Shown here: one piece after another, positions 1-7,429 of the stretch | Numbering within the stretch: position 1 is the stretch's first letter | Layout: the number at the start of each line of letters is the position of its first letter | DNA from: Rheinheimera aquimaris | GTDB lineage: Bacteria > Pseudomonadota > Gammaproteobacteria > Enterobacterales > Alteromonadaceae | NCBI RefSeq assembly: GCF_020531985.1 | Contig: NZ_JAJAVQ010000007.1 | Span: 62,001 to 126,000 of the forward strand | Length of the DNA: 64,000 nucleotides | Reading direction: 5' to 3' | Program-made: the position numbers and the translations under genes | The notes under the pieces: model-generated | Seen by the model: only the letters and a program-made list of their open reading frames with translations | The model's database searches: none | Told to the model about the DNA's origin: nothing

Positions 1-339
1 CACTTCATCTCCGGCTTGCACCACAGCGCTGATGGCAACAAACAGTGCTTCCGTTGCGCCACTGGTAACGGTGACATCCAGCTCCGCACTGACATCGCGC
101 TGGTAGCAGCGCTGTATCAGCATGGCGATTTGTTCACGCAGCTCAGCAATACCAGGCATAGGCGCGTACTGGTTCAGACCCTGCCGGCTATATTCAGCCA
201 GTTTATCCAGTAGCAGTGCATCTGCCGGAAAATCCGGAAAACCCTGAGATAAGTTAATGGCCTGGTGCCTGGCAGCCAATTGAGATATCTGGCTAAAAAT
301 GGTGGTACCCACCTTTGGCAGTTTGCTGTGCAATGTCAT
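1..339 (-). CDS. mtnE: Methionine/kynurenine-type aminotransferase, N-terminal part (MtnE-like)
   Basis: Class I/II PLP-dependent aminotransferase, read on the minus strand from ATG at 337-339 and cut by the window edge, so only the first 113 codons are present. The N terminus holds the pattern NLSQGFPDFP, then NQYAPMPGIAELR and TVTSGATEAL, typical of the YbdL/MtnE branch that transaminates 4-methylthio-2-oxobutyrate to methionine, the last step of methionine salvage. The catalytic lysine lies outside the window. It diverges from mtnBCD across a 105-bp region with met boxes, which supports the methionine-salvage assignment. YbdL-type and kynurenine aminotransferases are similar here, so the exact substrate is inferred from context. 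Confidence 0.85.
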   Translation of the reverse strand, partial: MTLHSKLPKVGTTIFSQISQLAARHQAINLSQGFPDFPADALLLDKLAEYSRQGLNQYAPMPGIAELREQIAMLIQRCYQRDVSAELDVTVTSGATEALFVAISAVVQAGDEV

Positions 340-400
340 AGCGGCAAGAAAAAGTTGCGAAAACCGGCTTGAATGCTATCATTTAGCCCGTTTTATGTAT

Positions 401-424
401 AGACATCTAAACGCTTAAACGTTT
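401..424. promoter_or_regulatory. MetJ-type operator (three tandem met boxes)
   Basis: Three contiguous 8-bp units, AGACATCT, AAACGCTT and AAACGTTT, match the MetJ consensus AGACGTCT at 7, 5 and 6 of 8 positions. They lie between the divergent starts of mtnE and mtnB, where a bound repressor could control both. MetJ binds tandem met boxes cooperatively with S-adenosylmethionine as corepressor; that this is a working site is inference. Confidence 0.75.
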
Positions 425-444
425 AGCAACCAGGTTCAGATAAC

Positions 445-1077
445 ATGAATAATACAGCCCAGCTGCATCAGCTTAATCCTAACGCTATAGCGCTGTGCGC
501 TTTAGGTCGCTGGATCGCCAGCCGTCATTGGGTACCAGCCACCGGCGGAAACTTTTCTATAAGAAGCTCAGAGCACAGTGCTTTGGTTACCGCATCGGGT
601 AAAGATAAAGGTGAGCTTAGCCCACAGGATTTGCTGCCAGTCAGCTGGCAAGGCGGAGAGCTTAGCTGCCCCGGCAAGCCATCAGCCGAAACAGCGTTAC
701 ATGCGCAGCTTTACCAGTTAGATGGCCAAATTAAGGCCGTATTGCATACCCACTCTGCACAAGCTACGGTATTTTCACGGCTGATAGCCGAAGATAGCTA
801 CCTGTTCAACGGCTATGAAATGCAAAAAGCCATCAGTGGCAACACTAGCCACGATTGCCCCTGCCCTTTGGCTGTGTTTGACAATACGCAACACATTCCT
901 ACTCTGGCAGCTCAGGTTCGCCAGCGCTGGCAGCAACAACCACTGAACTGGGGCTTGCTGGTACGAGGTCATGGCCTCTATGTCTGGGGGCGCAGCCTCG
1001 ACGAGGCAAAAAGGCATTTAGAAGGCTGGGAATTTCTTATAAACTGCGAACTGGAAAGGTTAAAACTAGCAAGGTAA
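445..1077 (+). CDS. mtnB: Methylthioribulose-1-phosphate dehydratase
   Basis: Class II aldolase-fold enzyme that dehydrates 5-methylthioribulose-1-phosphate to 2,3-diketo-5-methylthiopentyl-1-phosphate in methionine salvage; cytosolic and zinc-dependent. At 210 aa it has the usual length. Visible motifs are GGNFSIR (34-40), the metal-binding HTHSAQ (His101 and His103) and RGHGLYVWG with the third His at 176. It is first in an mtnBCD operon, with 3 bp before mtnC, and sits directly downstream of the met boxes. The mtn neighbours separate it from fuculose-phosphate aldolases of the same fold. Confidence 0.95.
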   Translation: MNNTAQLHQLNPNAIALCALGRWIASRHWVPATGGNFSIRSSEHSALVTASGKDKGELSPQDLLPVSWQGGELSCPGKPSAETALHAQLYQLDGQIKAVLHTHSAQATVFSRLIAEDSYLFNGYEMQKAISGNTSHDCPCPLAVFDNTQHIPTLAAQVRQRWQQQPLNWGLLVRGHGLYVWGRSLDEAKRHLEGWEFLINCELERLKLAR

Positions 1078-1080
1078 ACC

Positions 1081-1755
1081 GTGAAGTATTCCGCTATTGT
1101 TACCGATATTGAAGGCACCACCAGCCGTATCAGTTTTGTCACCGAGGTGTTGTTTCCTTATGCAGCACGCGAATTGCCGGCGTTTATCCAGACACAGCAG
1201 CATAATCCGGACGTCGCCGCTCAGCTGCAGGCATGCCGTACGCTGATGCAACAAAGTGATGCCAGTATAGAGCAGATCAGTCACCAATTATTACAATGGA
1301 TAGCCGCTGACGAGAAAGTCACACCACTCAAAGCACTGCAGGGCATGGTATGGCAACATGGCTACCAGACAGGTGCCTTTACCGGCCACGTATACGATGA
1401 TGCCGTCAGGCAGCTGCAGCACTGGCACAGTAAGGGGGTTAAACTCTACGTGTACAGTTCCGGCTCTGTTCAGGCACAACAACTGTTGTTTCAGTACAGT
1501 GATGCCGGTGATTTAACGCCATTATTCAGTGGCTATTTTGACACCCGTATCGGTGCAAAACGCGATATTTCCTCTTACGCGGCCATTTTGCAAAAGTTAC
1601 AGCTGCCGCCAAAGCAAGTGCTGTTTTTATCTGATGTTACCGCCGAGCTTGATGCTGCAGCACAGCTGGGTATTGACACAGTACAGTTGATCCGGGAACG
1701 GCAACCGGCTGCAAAGCATAAAACGGCCGCCGATTTTTACCAGGTTGCGGAGTAA
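1081..1755 (+). CDS. mtnC: Enolase-phosphatase E1
   Basis: HAD-superfamily bifunctional enzyme that enolises diketomethylthiopentyl phosphate and then removes the phosphate, giving the acireductone used by MtnD. HAD motif I appears as TDIEGTT (nucleophile region Asp9, Glu11), motif II as YSSGS and the acidic motif as SDVTAELDAA. Length 224 aa is normal. The start is GTG at 1081, three bases after the mtnB stop, preceded by AGCAAGGTAA as a ribosome-binding site. The next gene begins two bases after its stop, so mtnB, mtnC and mtnD are probably cotranscribed and translationally linked. Confidence 0.95.
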   Translation: MKYSAIVTDIEGTTSRISFVTEVLFPYAARELPAFIQTQQHNPDVAAQLQACRTLMQQSDASIEQISHQLLQWIAADEKVTPLKALQGMVWQHGYQTGAFTGHVYDDAVRQLQHWHSKGVKLYVYSSGSVQAQQLLFQYSDAGDLTPLFSGYFDTRIGAKRDISSYAAILQKLQLPPKQVLFLSDVTAELDAAAQLGIDTVQLIRERQPAAKHKTAADFYQVAE

Positions 1756-1757
1756 AG

Positions 1758-2300
1758 ATGAGTTATTTAACTATATTCAGCGCTGATGAGCCGTCTCAAC
1801 CGCTGTTTGCCAGCAGCGATGTCGCAGCCATTGTGCAACAGTTGCAGCAGGCTGGTATCCGCTTTGAACGCTGGCAGGCAACAGCACCGATTGATGCACA
1901 AAGCAGCCAGGAGCAAATTTTACAGGCGTATGCCAGCGATATCGATAAACTGAAAACCGAGCGCGGCTATGTCACCGTTGATGTGGTATCGCTCAGTAGC
2001 AGCCATCCGGAAAAAGCCGCACTGCGACAGAGATTTCTGGCAGAACATACCCACAGTGAAGATGAAGTGCGGTTTTTTGTCCGTGGCCAGGGCTTATTCT
2101 GCCTGCATATTAACGGTAAGGTGTATCAGGTACTGTGTCAGCAGAACGACCTGATCAGCGTGCCGGCCGGCACCACACACTGGTTCGATATGGGCAGCGA
2201 GCCGGAATTTACCGCTATCCGCCTGTTTAATGATCCGGCAGGTTGGGTAGCTGACTTTACCGGCAGCAGCATCGCCAGCCGTTTTCCGTTGCTGGCCTGA
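1758..2300 (+). CDS. mtnD: Acireductone dioxygenase
   Basis: Cupin dioxygenase that, with Fe2+, converts acireductone plus O2 to formate and 4-methylthio-2-oxobutyrate, the substrate of the aminotransferase encoded divergently upstream. The four metal ligands expected for the family are present: His97, His99 and Glu103 in HTHSEDE, and His141 in TTHWFDM. Length 180 aa matches the family. It is the last gene of mtnBCD and is followed by 267 bp without a gene. Confidence 0.95.
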   Translation: MSYLTIFSADEPSQPLFASSDVAAIVQQLQQAGIRFERWQATAPIDAQSSQEQILQAYASDIDKLKTERGYVTVDVVSLSSSHPEKAALRQRFLAEHTHSEDEVRFFVRGQGLFCLHINGKVYQVLCQQNDLISVPAGTTHWFDMGSEPEFTAIRLFNDPAGWVADFTGSSIASRFPLLA

Positions 2301-2396
2301 AACAATGCCATCCATACCCGCAACATCGCTGTTAACTGGCAAAATCCGCCTTAACTGATACTTTTTAAGGCATGTCTGCGCCAAAATGATGCAATC

Positions 2397-2442
2397 GCTG
2401 ATGATAAGCCTGCTATAAGCCGCAAGCTTATAGCCATATCAG
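2397..2442. repeat. Stem-loop in the mtnD-lysR gap
   Basis: GCTATAAGC (2412-2420) and GCTTATAGC (2426-2434) form a perfect 9-bp stem with a 5-nt loop, and GCTGAT/ATCAGC (2397-2402 and 2437-2442) adds an outer stem. No T-tract follows, so a rho-independent terminator for mtnBCD is not clear. It may be a weak terminator or an mRNA 3'-end structure. Confidence 0.4.
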
Positions 2443-2567
2443 CTTTGGTGCATTTTATGCAGCTGCTTCATTTATAAAGTGTTAAGCATCAATTCAGCGT
2501 TGTTAATGATAATGCAATATTTGTCGACTAAAACCAGCGGCTAATACATGAGACTGAGTGCTATATA

Positions 2568-3476
2568 ATGCCAATGCATACACCCATGCGCGGCCTGCGT
2601 TGTTTTTGCGTCGCAGCGGACTGTTTAAGTTTCAAAGAAACTGCGAAAAGGCTGTACCTGACACCTTCAGCAGTCAGTCACCAGATAAAACAGCTGGAGG
2701 ATAACCTCAACCTGCAGTTATTTGAACGCCAAACCCGCGCTATTGTTCTGACAGAAACCGGTAAAAGGTTTTATCAGGCGATAGAACCCTTGATGCACCA
2801 GCTGGCGATGACTATCGGCGAGTTCAGTCAGGCACAGCGCATGCTGGAAGTCAGTATTTCCATGCCGGAGTTTTTTGCCAGCGAGCTGTTTGTCCCGCGC
2901 TTAATTGGCTGGTCAGAGCAATACCCGAACATTAACCTGAAGCTGGAAACAGTAAAATCGCGGCGTGAAAGTCCAAAATATACTGATTTATCGATTATCT
3001 TATCCGGCAAAACACCGACTGAAATCGTTGCATACGATTTGTTCCCTATCAGCTATGTGCCCGCTTGCAATACGCAGCAGTACCATAAATGGCACAGCAA
3101 AGGCTACCGCGTACTGGAACAGGTGCCGTTGATCCTGCATCAAGCCAGACCTCATGCCTGGCACCAATGGGCAGAGCATGTTGGTTACCATAATTTTCAG
3201 CCGAAGCAAATTATCCAGTTGGACAGTATGTTCAGTGTTGCCCGCGCTGCCCAGCAGGGTCTCGGCGTAGCACTAATCCCGCTGCCGATCAGCAATGGCT
3301 GGTTTACCAACGGTAGCCTGCAACGCCTGTTCGAGCAGGAACTGCTCAGCCGCGACCGTTACTATCTGGTGCGCCACGACAATGACCCGGCCCGGGACGA
3401 GATACAATTGCTGATCGACTGGGTGCTGCAAAGCTTCTTGCTAAAGAGCAGCAACCCCTTAGCGACACTTGCATGA
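2568..3476 (+). CDS. LysR-family transcriptional regulator
   Basis: DNA-binding regulator of 302 aa. The N-terminal winged helix-turn-helix (about residues 8-66) shows the LysR pattern FKETAKRLYLTPSAVSHQIKQ and LFERQTRAIVLTETG. The rest is the substrate-binding effector domain, with the typical late motif AAQQGLGVALIPLP. The N-terminal region resembles the GcvA/AmpR subgroup. Two start codons are possible (2568 and ATG at 2586); neither has a strong ribosome-binding site. The target is not evident: the neighbours are mtnD upstream on the same strand and a secreted TPR protein downstream. A strong terminator follows directly. Confidence 0.85.
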   Translation: MPMHTPMRGLRCFCVAADCLSFKETAKRLYLTPSAVSHQIKQLEDNLNLQLFERQTRAIVLTETGKRFYQAIEPLMHQLAMTIGEFSQAQRMLEVSISMPEFFASELFVPRLIGWSEQYPNINLKLETVKSRRESPKYTDLSIILSGKTPTEIVAYDLFPISYVPACNTQQYHKWHSKGYRVLEQVPLILHQARPHAWHQWAEHVGYHNFQPKQIIQLDSMFSVARAAQQGLGVALIPLPISNGWFTNGSLQRLFEQELLSRDRYYLVRHDNDPARDEIQLLIDWVLQSFLLKSSNPLATLA

Positions 3477-3488
3477 CAAACTGTAGCG

Positions 3489-3528
3489 CCTGACAGGTGA
3501 ATTTTTTTCACTTGTCAGGTTTTTTTTT
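3489..3528 (+). terminator. Rho-independent terminator after lysR
   Basis: A 13-bp stem, CCTGACAGGTGAA (3489-3501) against TTCACTTGTCAGG (3507-3519), with one G-T pair, is followed by a run of nine T. It ends the LysR transcript and shows that the open frame starting at 3497 does not mark the real start of the next gene. Confidence 0.9.
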
Positions 3529-3616
3529 ATCGTTTGTCAGTTCTAGTGCTTTTGCTCAAAATTACTCCTGCAGACCGACAGCGGCTGCTTGGATGGGAAA
3601 TTGGGAGCAACACACT

Positions 3617-4144
3617 ATGAAAGCGAGATCAATTAAGTTAGGCAGTTCTTTGGCGTTGATGCTGATGGCCTCGGGTTCATTTCTCGCATCAGCCAACACC
3701 AATGGCTATAAAATGGTACTAATTGAAGATACACCTGGCGTAGCGGCTTTACAGGCCGGCCAGTTCGACCAGGGTATTACTGAAACCTTAGCCAGCAACA
3801 GTGCAGAAGTAGATAACTTCTCACGCCAGATGAGCCTGTGCGTTGGCTTCACTAAAAGCGGCAAACTGCAACAAGCAGAAACAGCCTGTGACAGTGCCGT
3901 TTCAGCTGCACAGCAGTTTCATTACGTCAGCAGCGGCGAAAAACGTGAAATGCGTGCCTATGCCCTGACTAACCGTGGCGTTCTGCGTTTACTGCAGAAC
4001 AACAACCTTGCTGCCCTGGCCGATTTCAGCCGCGCAGCGGAATTAAACCGCAGCGATGTTAACCTGCACAACCTGCAGCGTTTAGAGTTAGCTCTGAACA
4101 AAGCAAACAGCGGTTTAGATGTAGCTATGGTATCGGCAGAATAA
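3617..4144 (+). CDS. Secreted TPR-repeat protein
   Basis: A 175-aa protein with a Sec signal peptide (residues 1-26: basic start, hydrophobic core, cleavage after FLASA). It carries TPR-like helices in the second half, with ALTNRGVLRLLQ and AALADFSRAAELN giving the TPR spacing. The frame is open from 3497, but that would begin inside the upstream terminator. ATG 3617 is preceded by GGGAG at 3603-3607 with a 9-nt spacer and begins a good signal peptide, so I use it. Related short periplasmic TPR proteins occur in Alteromonadales; the function is unknown. Confidence 0.8.
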   Translation: MKARSIKLGSSLALMLMASGSFLASANTNGYKMVLIEDTPGVAALQAGQFDQGITETLASNSAEVDNFSRQMSLCVGFTKSGKLQQAETACDSAVSAAQQFHYVSSGEKREMRAYALTNRGVLRLLQNNNLAALADFSRAAELNRSDVNLHNLQRLELALNKANSGLDVAMVSAE

Positions 4145-4515
4145 GCACTGCTGATACTGAAATCAGCTTAGTGCAGAGTAAGCGCCTGCACCTTGTCTGA
4201 TAGCAGTACCCGGTAGTAAACAGAGTAAGCGCCTGTTCACTGCTTCGACTATTACACTCCCCCGTGTGTATCACAGAGTTACTACTCCCCGGTGTAACTC
4301 TGTTTTTTTATACACATCTCAATATTACTTTGTAAGCTATTGTCAGATGAAGCTACATCCCTCAACTGGCAGCCATACTAGGACATCTCTCTAAACCGAC
4401 GATAAAGTATGAAAGCCAATACTTATTCTGTTACACCCAACTGAATTTCTATAATTAATCTTCAGTATTAGCAATAAAAACTAAAGCGATAAAAACTCAG
4501 CAAGGAGGATTATTC
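4145..4515. other. Intergenic stretch without a gene
   Basis: An AT-rich stretch of 371 bp. It holds a 15-bp direct repeat, CAGAGTAAGCGCCTG, at 4174-4188 and 4221-4235, and a terminator at 4274-4309. I see no coding signal. Confidence 0.6.
4274..4309 (+). terminator. Rho-independent terminator after the TPR gene
   Basis: A perfect 9-bp stem, CAGAGTTAC (4274-4282) and GTAACTCTG (4294-4302), is followed by seven T. It probably ends the transcript of the TPR gene that stops at 4144. Confidence 0.85.
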
Positions 4516-4779
4516 CTATGGTTTTGAGAAATCTTTTTCATTTTTCTTCCATAACAAGTAACCAAATGTGAAACCAAGCACTGAACATAAAGGAAGTCCA
4601 AGCTTCAAGTCAGAAACCAATTTAGACCAGTCAACCTCATAAAGAACTATATCTACGATGTGCCTGCCCAGAAAAACGCTACAAAATAGGAGTAGTCCCC
4701 ACGACAGCACGCCTTTTTTAATACAGAACCAAACAAGACCTTGTTCTCTTTCTGCACTCCATACCTTTGACTTCAACAT
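4516..4779 (-). CDS. Small two-helix membrane protein, unknown
   Basis: An 87-aa protein starting at ATG 4777-4779, preceded on its strand by AGGT with a 9-nt spacer; a GTG 13 codons upstream is possible but has no ribosome-binding site. Two hydrophobic segments (about residues 22-42 and 55-74) are separated by a charged loop, and the C terminus is basic (KKNEKDFSKP), so both ends are probably cytoplasmic. The region is more AT-rich than its neighbours, which may mean recent acquisition. I do not recognise the family, and it could be a chance frame. Confidence 0.5.
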   Translation of the reverse strand: MLKSKVWSAEREQGLVWFCIKKGVLSWGLLLFCSVFLGRHIVDIVLYEVDWSKLVSDLKLGLPLCSVLGFTFGYLLWKKNEKDFSKP

Positions 4780-4922
4780 CTCAATTCTACCTATGTGTCT
4801 ATGCGGTGCCATGCCCACACTAACAGCCTGTTCAACTCAAAATAAGAAGCGTACATAGCAAGTTGATTGTATGAAGTGAGGCTTTCAAAAATAACTGTCA
4901 GATTTGACAGCACTTGAGGCTG

Positions 4923-4959
4923 AAAAAATCATGTCTGCGGTGTTGATACCATACACCGC
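4923..4959 (-). terminator. Probable terminator after mtnA
   Basis: GCGGTGT (4937-4943) and ACACCGC (4953-4959) form a 7-bp stem just after the mtnA stop. On the minus strand a run of six T follows about eight bases later. A second, weaker hairpin (4895-4910) with a T-rich flank lies further downstream. Confidence 0.45.
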
Positions 4960-4968
4960 TTAAAGCAC

Positions 4969-6000
4969 TTACTTGCGGATAACCCGCTGTAATATCCCCA
5001 TTGCAATATCTGCTTGCGAGTAAACGCCGGTATCCAGCACCCAACCGGTCACTAATTCTGCTGGTGTGACATCAAATGCCGGGTTAAATACACTAGCCTG
5101 CTCCGGCGCCCAGATGGCACTGCCAAAGGCACCGCTGACACCGCGCACTTCATTGGCATCGCGCTGTTCAATCGGGATAGCACTGCCGTCGGCACAGGCT
5201 AAATCAACCGTGGTATGCGGCGCGACCACGTAAAAAGGTACCTGATGATAATGCGCCAACACCGCCAATGAATAAGTGCCCACTTTATTGGCAAAGTCAC
5301 CATTGGCAGCAATGCGGTCAGAGCCAACAAAAATACGGTCGACCTGGCCACGAGCCATCAGCATAGCGGCCATATTGTCGCAAATAAGCTGGTACGGAAT
5401 GCCTAACTGCTGGCATTCCCAGGCAGTTAGCCGCCCTCCCTGCAATAGCGGCCGGGTTTCATCCACCCACAGGCGGATATTTTTGCCCTGCTGATGCGCC
5501 AGATTAATCACACCTAGTGCCGTACCAACCCCGGCTGTTGCCAGGCCGCCGGTATTACAGTGTGTCAGCAGCTGCTCGCCCTGTTGTACCAGCGCCGCGC
5601 CATGTTCAGCCATACGCTGACATAGTGCTACATCTTCAGCGAATAACTGTTCAGCACAGGCGATAGCAGCCGCTTTGTAATCATCCTGCGCCAGCGCAGC
5701 TATCATAGTATCGAGATTGTTCATCAGATTAACGGCGGTTGGCCGCGCAGCACGCAGCACCTCAGCATCCAGCAACAGCTGTTCGCGGCTGTCGCCAACA
5801 CTGGCCCGGTATGCCAGTAACAGGCAAGCACCTATGCCAATGGCGGGGGCACCGCGCAGTTGCAGCGCTTTAATCATCGCCACCATAGCAGGTACGGTTT
5901 GACACAGTAACCACAGCTGGCGCTGCGGTAATAAGGTTTGATCCAGTACAAATAATTCGCCCTGCACGGTTTTCAGGCTGAGAGAGGTTAAGTTTTTCAT
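4969..6000 (-). CDS. mtnA: Methylthioribose-1-phosphate isomerase
   Basis: Cytosolic isomerase converting 5-methylthioribose-1-phosphate to methylthioribulose-1-phosphate, the substrate of MtnB. It belongs to the eIF2B-alpha-like family. The 343-aa protein shows RGAPAIGIG (49-57), HCNTGGLAT with the catalytic Cys148, [15 protein letters not shown], and [18 protein letters not shown] with the catalytic Asp228. These motifs favour MtnA over ribose-1,5-bisphosphate isomerase. It diverges from mtnK, which makes its substrate, across an 88-bp region holding a perfect met box. Confidence 0.95.
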   Translation of the reverse strand: MKNLTSLSLKTVQGELFVLDQTLLPQRQLWLLCQTVPAMVAMIKALQLRGAPAIGIGACLLLAYRASVGDSREQLLLDAEVLRAARPTAVNLMNNLDTMIAALAQDDYKAAAIACAEQLFAEDVALCQRMAEHGAALVQQGEQLLTHCNTGGLATAGVGTALGVINLAHQQGKNIRLWVDETRPLLQGGRLTAWECQQLGIPYQLICDNMAAMLMARGQVDRIFVGSDRIAANGDFANKVGTYSLAVLAHYHQVPFYVVAPHTTVDLACADGSAIPIEQRDANEVRGVSGAFGSAIWAPEQASVFNPAFDVTPAELVTGWVLDTGVYSQADIAMGILQRVIRK

Positions 6001-6023
6001 AGCTTATTCCTGTTTGGCGTTGC

Positions 6024-6031
6024 AGACGTCT
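6024..6031. promoter_or_regulatory. MetJ-type met box between mtnA and mtnK
   Basis: AGACGTCT is a perfect match to the met box consensus and is itself a palindrome. The in-phase unit at 6032-6039 matches at 4 of 8 positions and the one at 6016-6023 at 2 of 8, so any second box is weak. Its position between the divergent mtnA and mtnK starts suits control of both genes. Confidence 0.6.
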
Positions 6032-6088
6032 ATAAGGTTTGCGATTATGCAGCCCTGCTTTTTTCAACACAAGTATGGAACCGACGCT

Positions 6089-7288
6089 ATGGCCGAATAC
6101 CGCACCTTCACCACTGATGACGCTATGCGCTTTGCCGACGAGCATAGTGGCTTATTTGGCGATCACAGCAAGTTAAGTTGCGAGGAGTTTGGCGACGGTA
6201 ACCTGAATCTGGTCTTCCGGGTCAGTAACGACAAAGGCACCAGTCTGATTGTCAAGCAGGCTCTGCCTTACGCCCGCTGTGTCGGTGAAAGCTGGCCGTT
6301 GACGATAGATCGCGCCCGGATTGAAGCCGAAGTATTGCTAAAACACCGTAAACTGTGCCCGGATCACACCGTAGAAGTGCTGCACTATGACGCTGAGCAG
6401 GCTGCTATTCTGATGGAAGACTTAAAAGATTACCGCATTTTGCGCACCGAGCTGATAAGCGGCAAGCAGTTTGCGCATCTGGCTCCGCAGTTGGCCAGTT
6501 ATCTGGCACAGACACTGTATTTCACCAGTGATTTCGCGCTGACCGGGCCGAATAAAAAGCAGCAGGTTGGCCGCTTTTTAAACCCAGAACTTTGCCTGAT
6601 TACTGAAGATCTGTTTTTTACTGATCCGTACTGCAACCACGAGCGCAATAACATTCACACCGCGATTAACAGCGATGCCCAGCAGCTGTGGCATGACGAA
6701 GCACTGCAGGCAGAAGTCGCGCAATTAAAAGCCGATTTTTTATCTAAACCACAGGCATTACTGCATGGCGATGTGCACAGTGGCAGTATTTTTATCAATG
6801 ACGAAAACTGTAAGCTGATTGACGCTGAGTTTGGTTTTTACGGCCCTATTGGCTTCGACGTTGGCAGCCTGGTGGGCAATTTGTTGCTCAACTACCTAGG
6901 CCACTTTGGCTTAACGGCTGATGACGATACACGCCAGCAACATCAGGACTATCTACAGCAGCAAATCAGCCTGCTGTGGCAACAGTTTTCGCAGCAGTTT
7001 AAACAGCTGATGGAGACTGAATGCCGCGAGCCCAGCCTGCAAAATAGTCGCTATCAGCAACATTTTTTACAACAGATATTTGCCGATGCTTTAGGCTATG
7101 CTGGCTGCGAACTGATCCGCCGCACAGTCGGCCTGGCTCATGTGGCTGACCTTGACAGCATCAGTGACAGCGACCTGCGCGCCAAAAGTGAGCGTAAAGC
7201 GTTACAGCTCGGCCGTGAACTGATTATACAACGCCGTGAGCTAAGCAATATTGACCAGGTACTGACGTTACTGCGCCACCTGAAATAA
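6089..7288 (+). CDS. mtnK: 5-methylthioribose kinase
   Basis: ATP-dependent kinase phosphorylating 5-methylthioribose at O1, feeding MtnA. APH/choline-kinase fold: early FGDGNLNLVFRV as nucleotide-binding loop, LHGDVHSGSIF as the Brenner catalytic motif, and LIDAEFGFYGP as the metal-binding DFG equivalent. The frame is open from TTG 6014, but that would place the met box inside the gene. ATG 6089 has GGAA at 6077-6080 and gives 399 aa, the usual MtnK length, so I use it. A methylthioribose kinase implies that methylthioadenosine is first hydrolysed by a nucleosidase encoded elsewhere. Confidence 0.95.
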   Translation: MAEYRTFTTDDAMRFADEHSGLFGDHSKLSCEEFGDGNLNLVFRVSNDKGTSLIVKQALPYARCVGESWPLTIDRARIEAEVLLKHRKLCPDHTVEVLHYDAEQAAILMEDLKDYRILRTELISGKQFAHLAPQLASYLAQTLYFTSDFALTGPNKKQQVGRFLNPELCLITEDLFFTDPYCNHERNNIHTAINSDAQQLWHDEALQAEVAQLKADFLSKPQALLHGDVHSGSIFINDENCKLIDAEFGFYGPIGFDVGSLVGNLLLNYLGHFGLTADDDTRQQHQDYLQQQISLLWQQFSQQFKQLMETECREPSLQNSRYQQHFLQQIFADALGYAGCELIRRTVGLAHVADLDSISDSDLRAKSERKALQLGRELIIQRRELSNIDQVLTLLRHLK

Positions 7289-7429
7289 AAATTAAAGAAA
7301 CTGCAACAGAGTGTCGCTTTACCCACTGATGGACAATGCGCACAGTTAAAGCGACTGTGAACAGTTGGTTACACTTTCGTGCTGTACCCACGCTGCTGCG
7401 CGCTGTAGGCTGCAAAGGCATGGCTGCCG

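Noticed and set aside
2501-2520. Fur-like site (TAATGATAATGCA) before the first LysR gene
   Set aside because: Only a half of the Fur palindrome matches, and the neighbours are not iron genes.
3497-3616. Longer start for the TPR protein with an apparent signal sequence
   Set aside because: It would begin inside a strong terminator hairpin; ATG 3617 has a good ribosome-binding site and its own signal peptide.
7313-7355. Inverted repeat GTCGCTTTA/TAAAGCGAC after mtnK
   Set aside because: The 25-nt loop and missing T-tract make a terminator unlikely; no further support.
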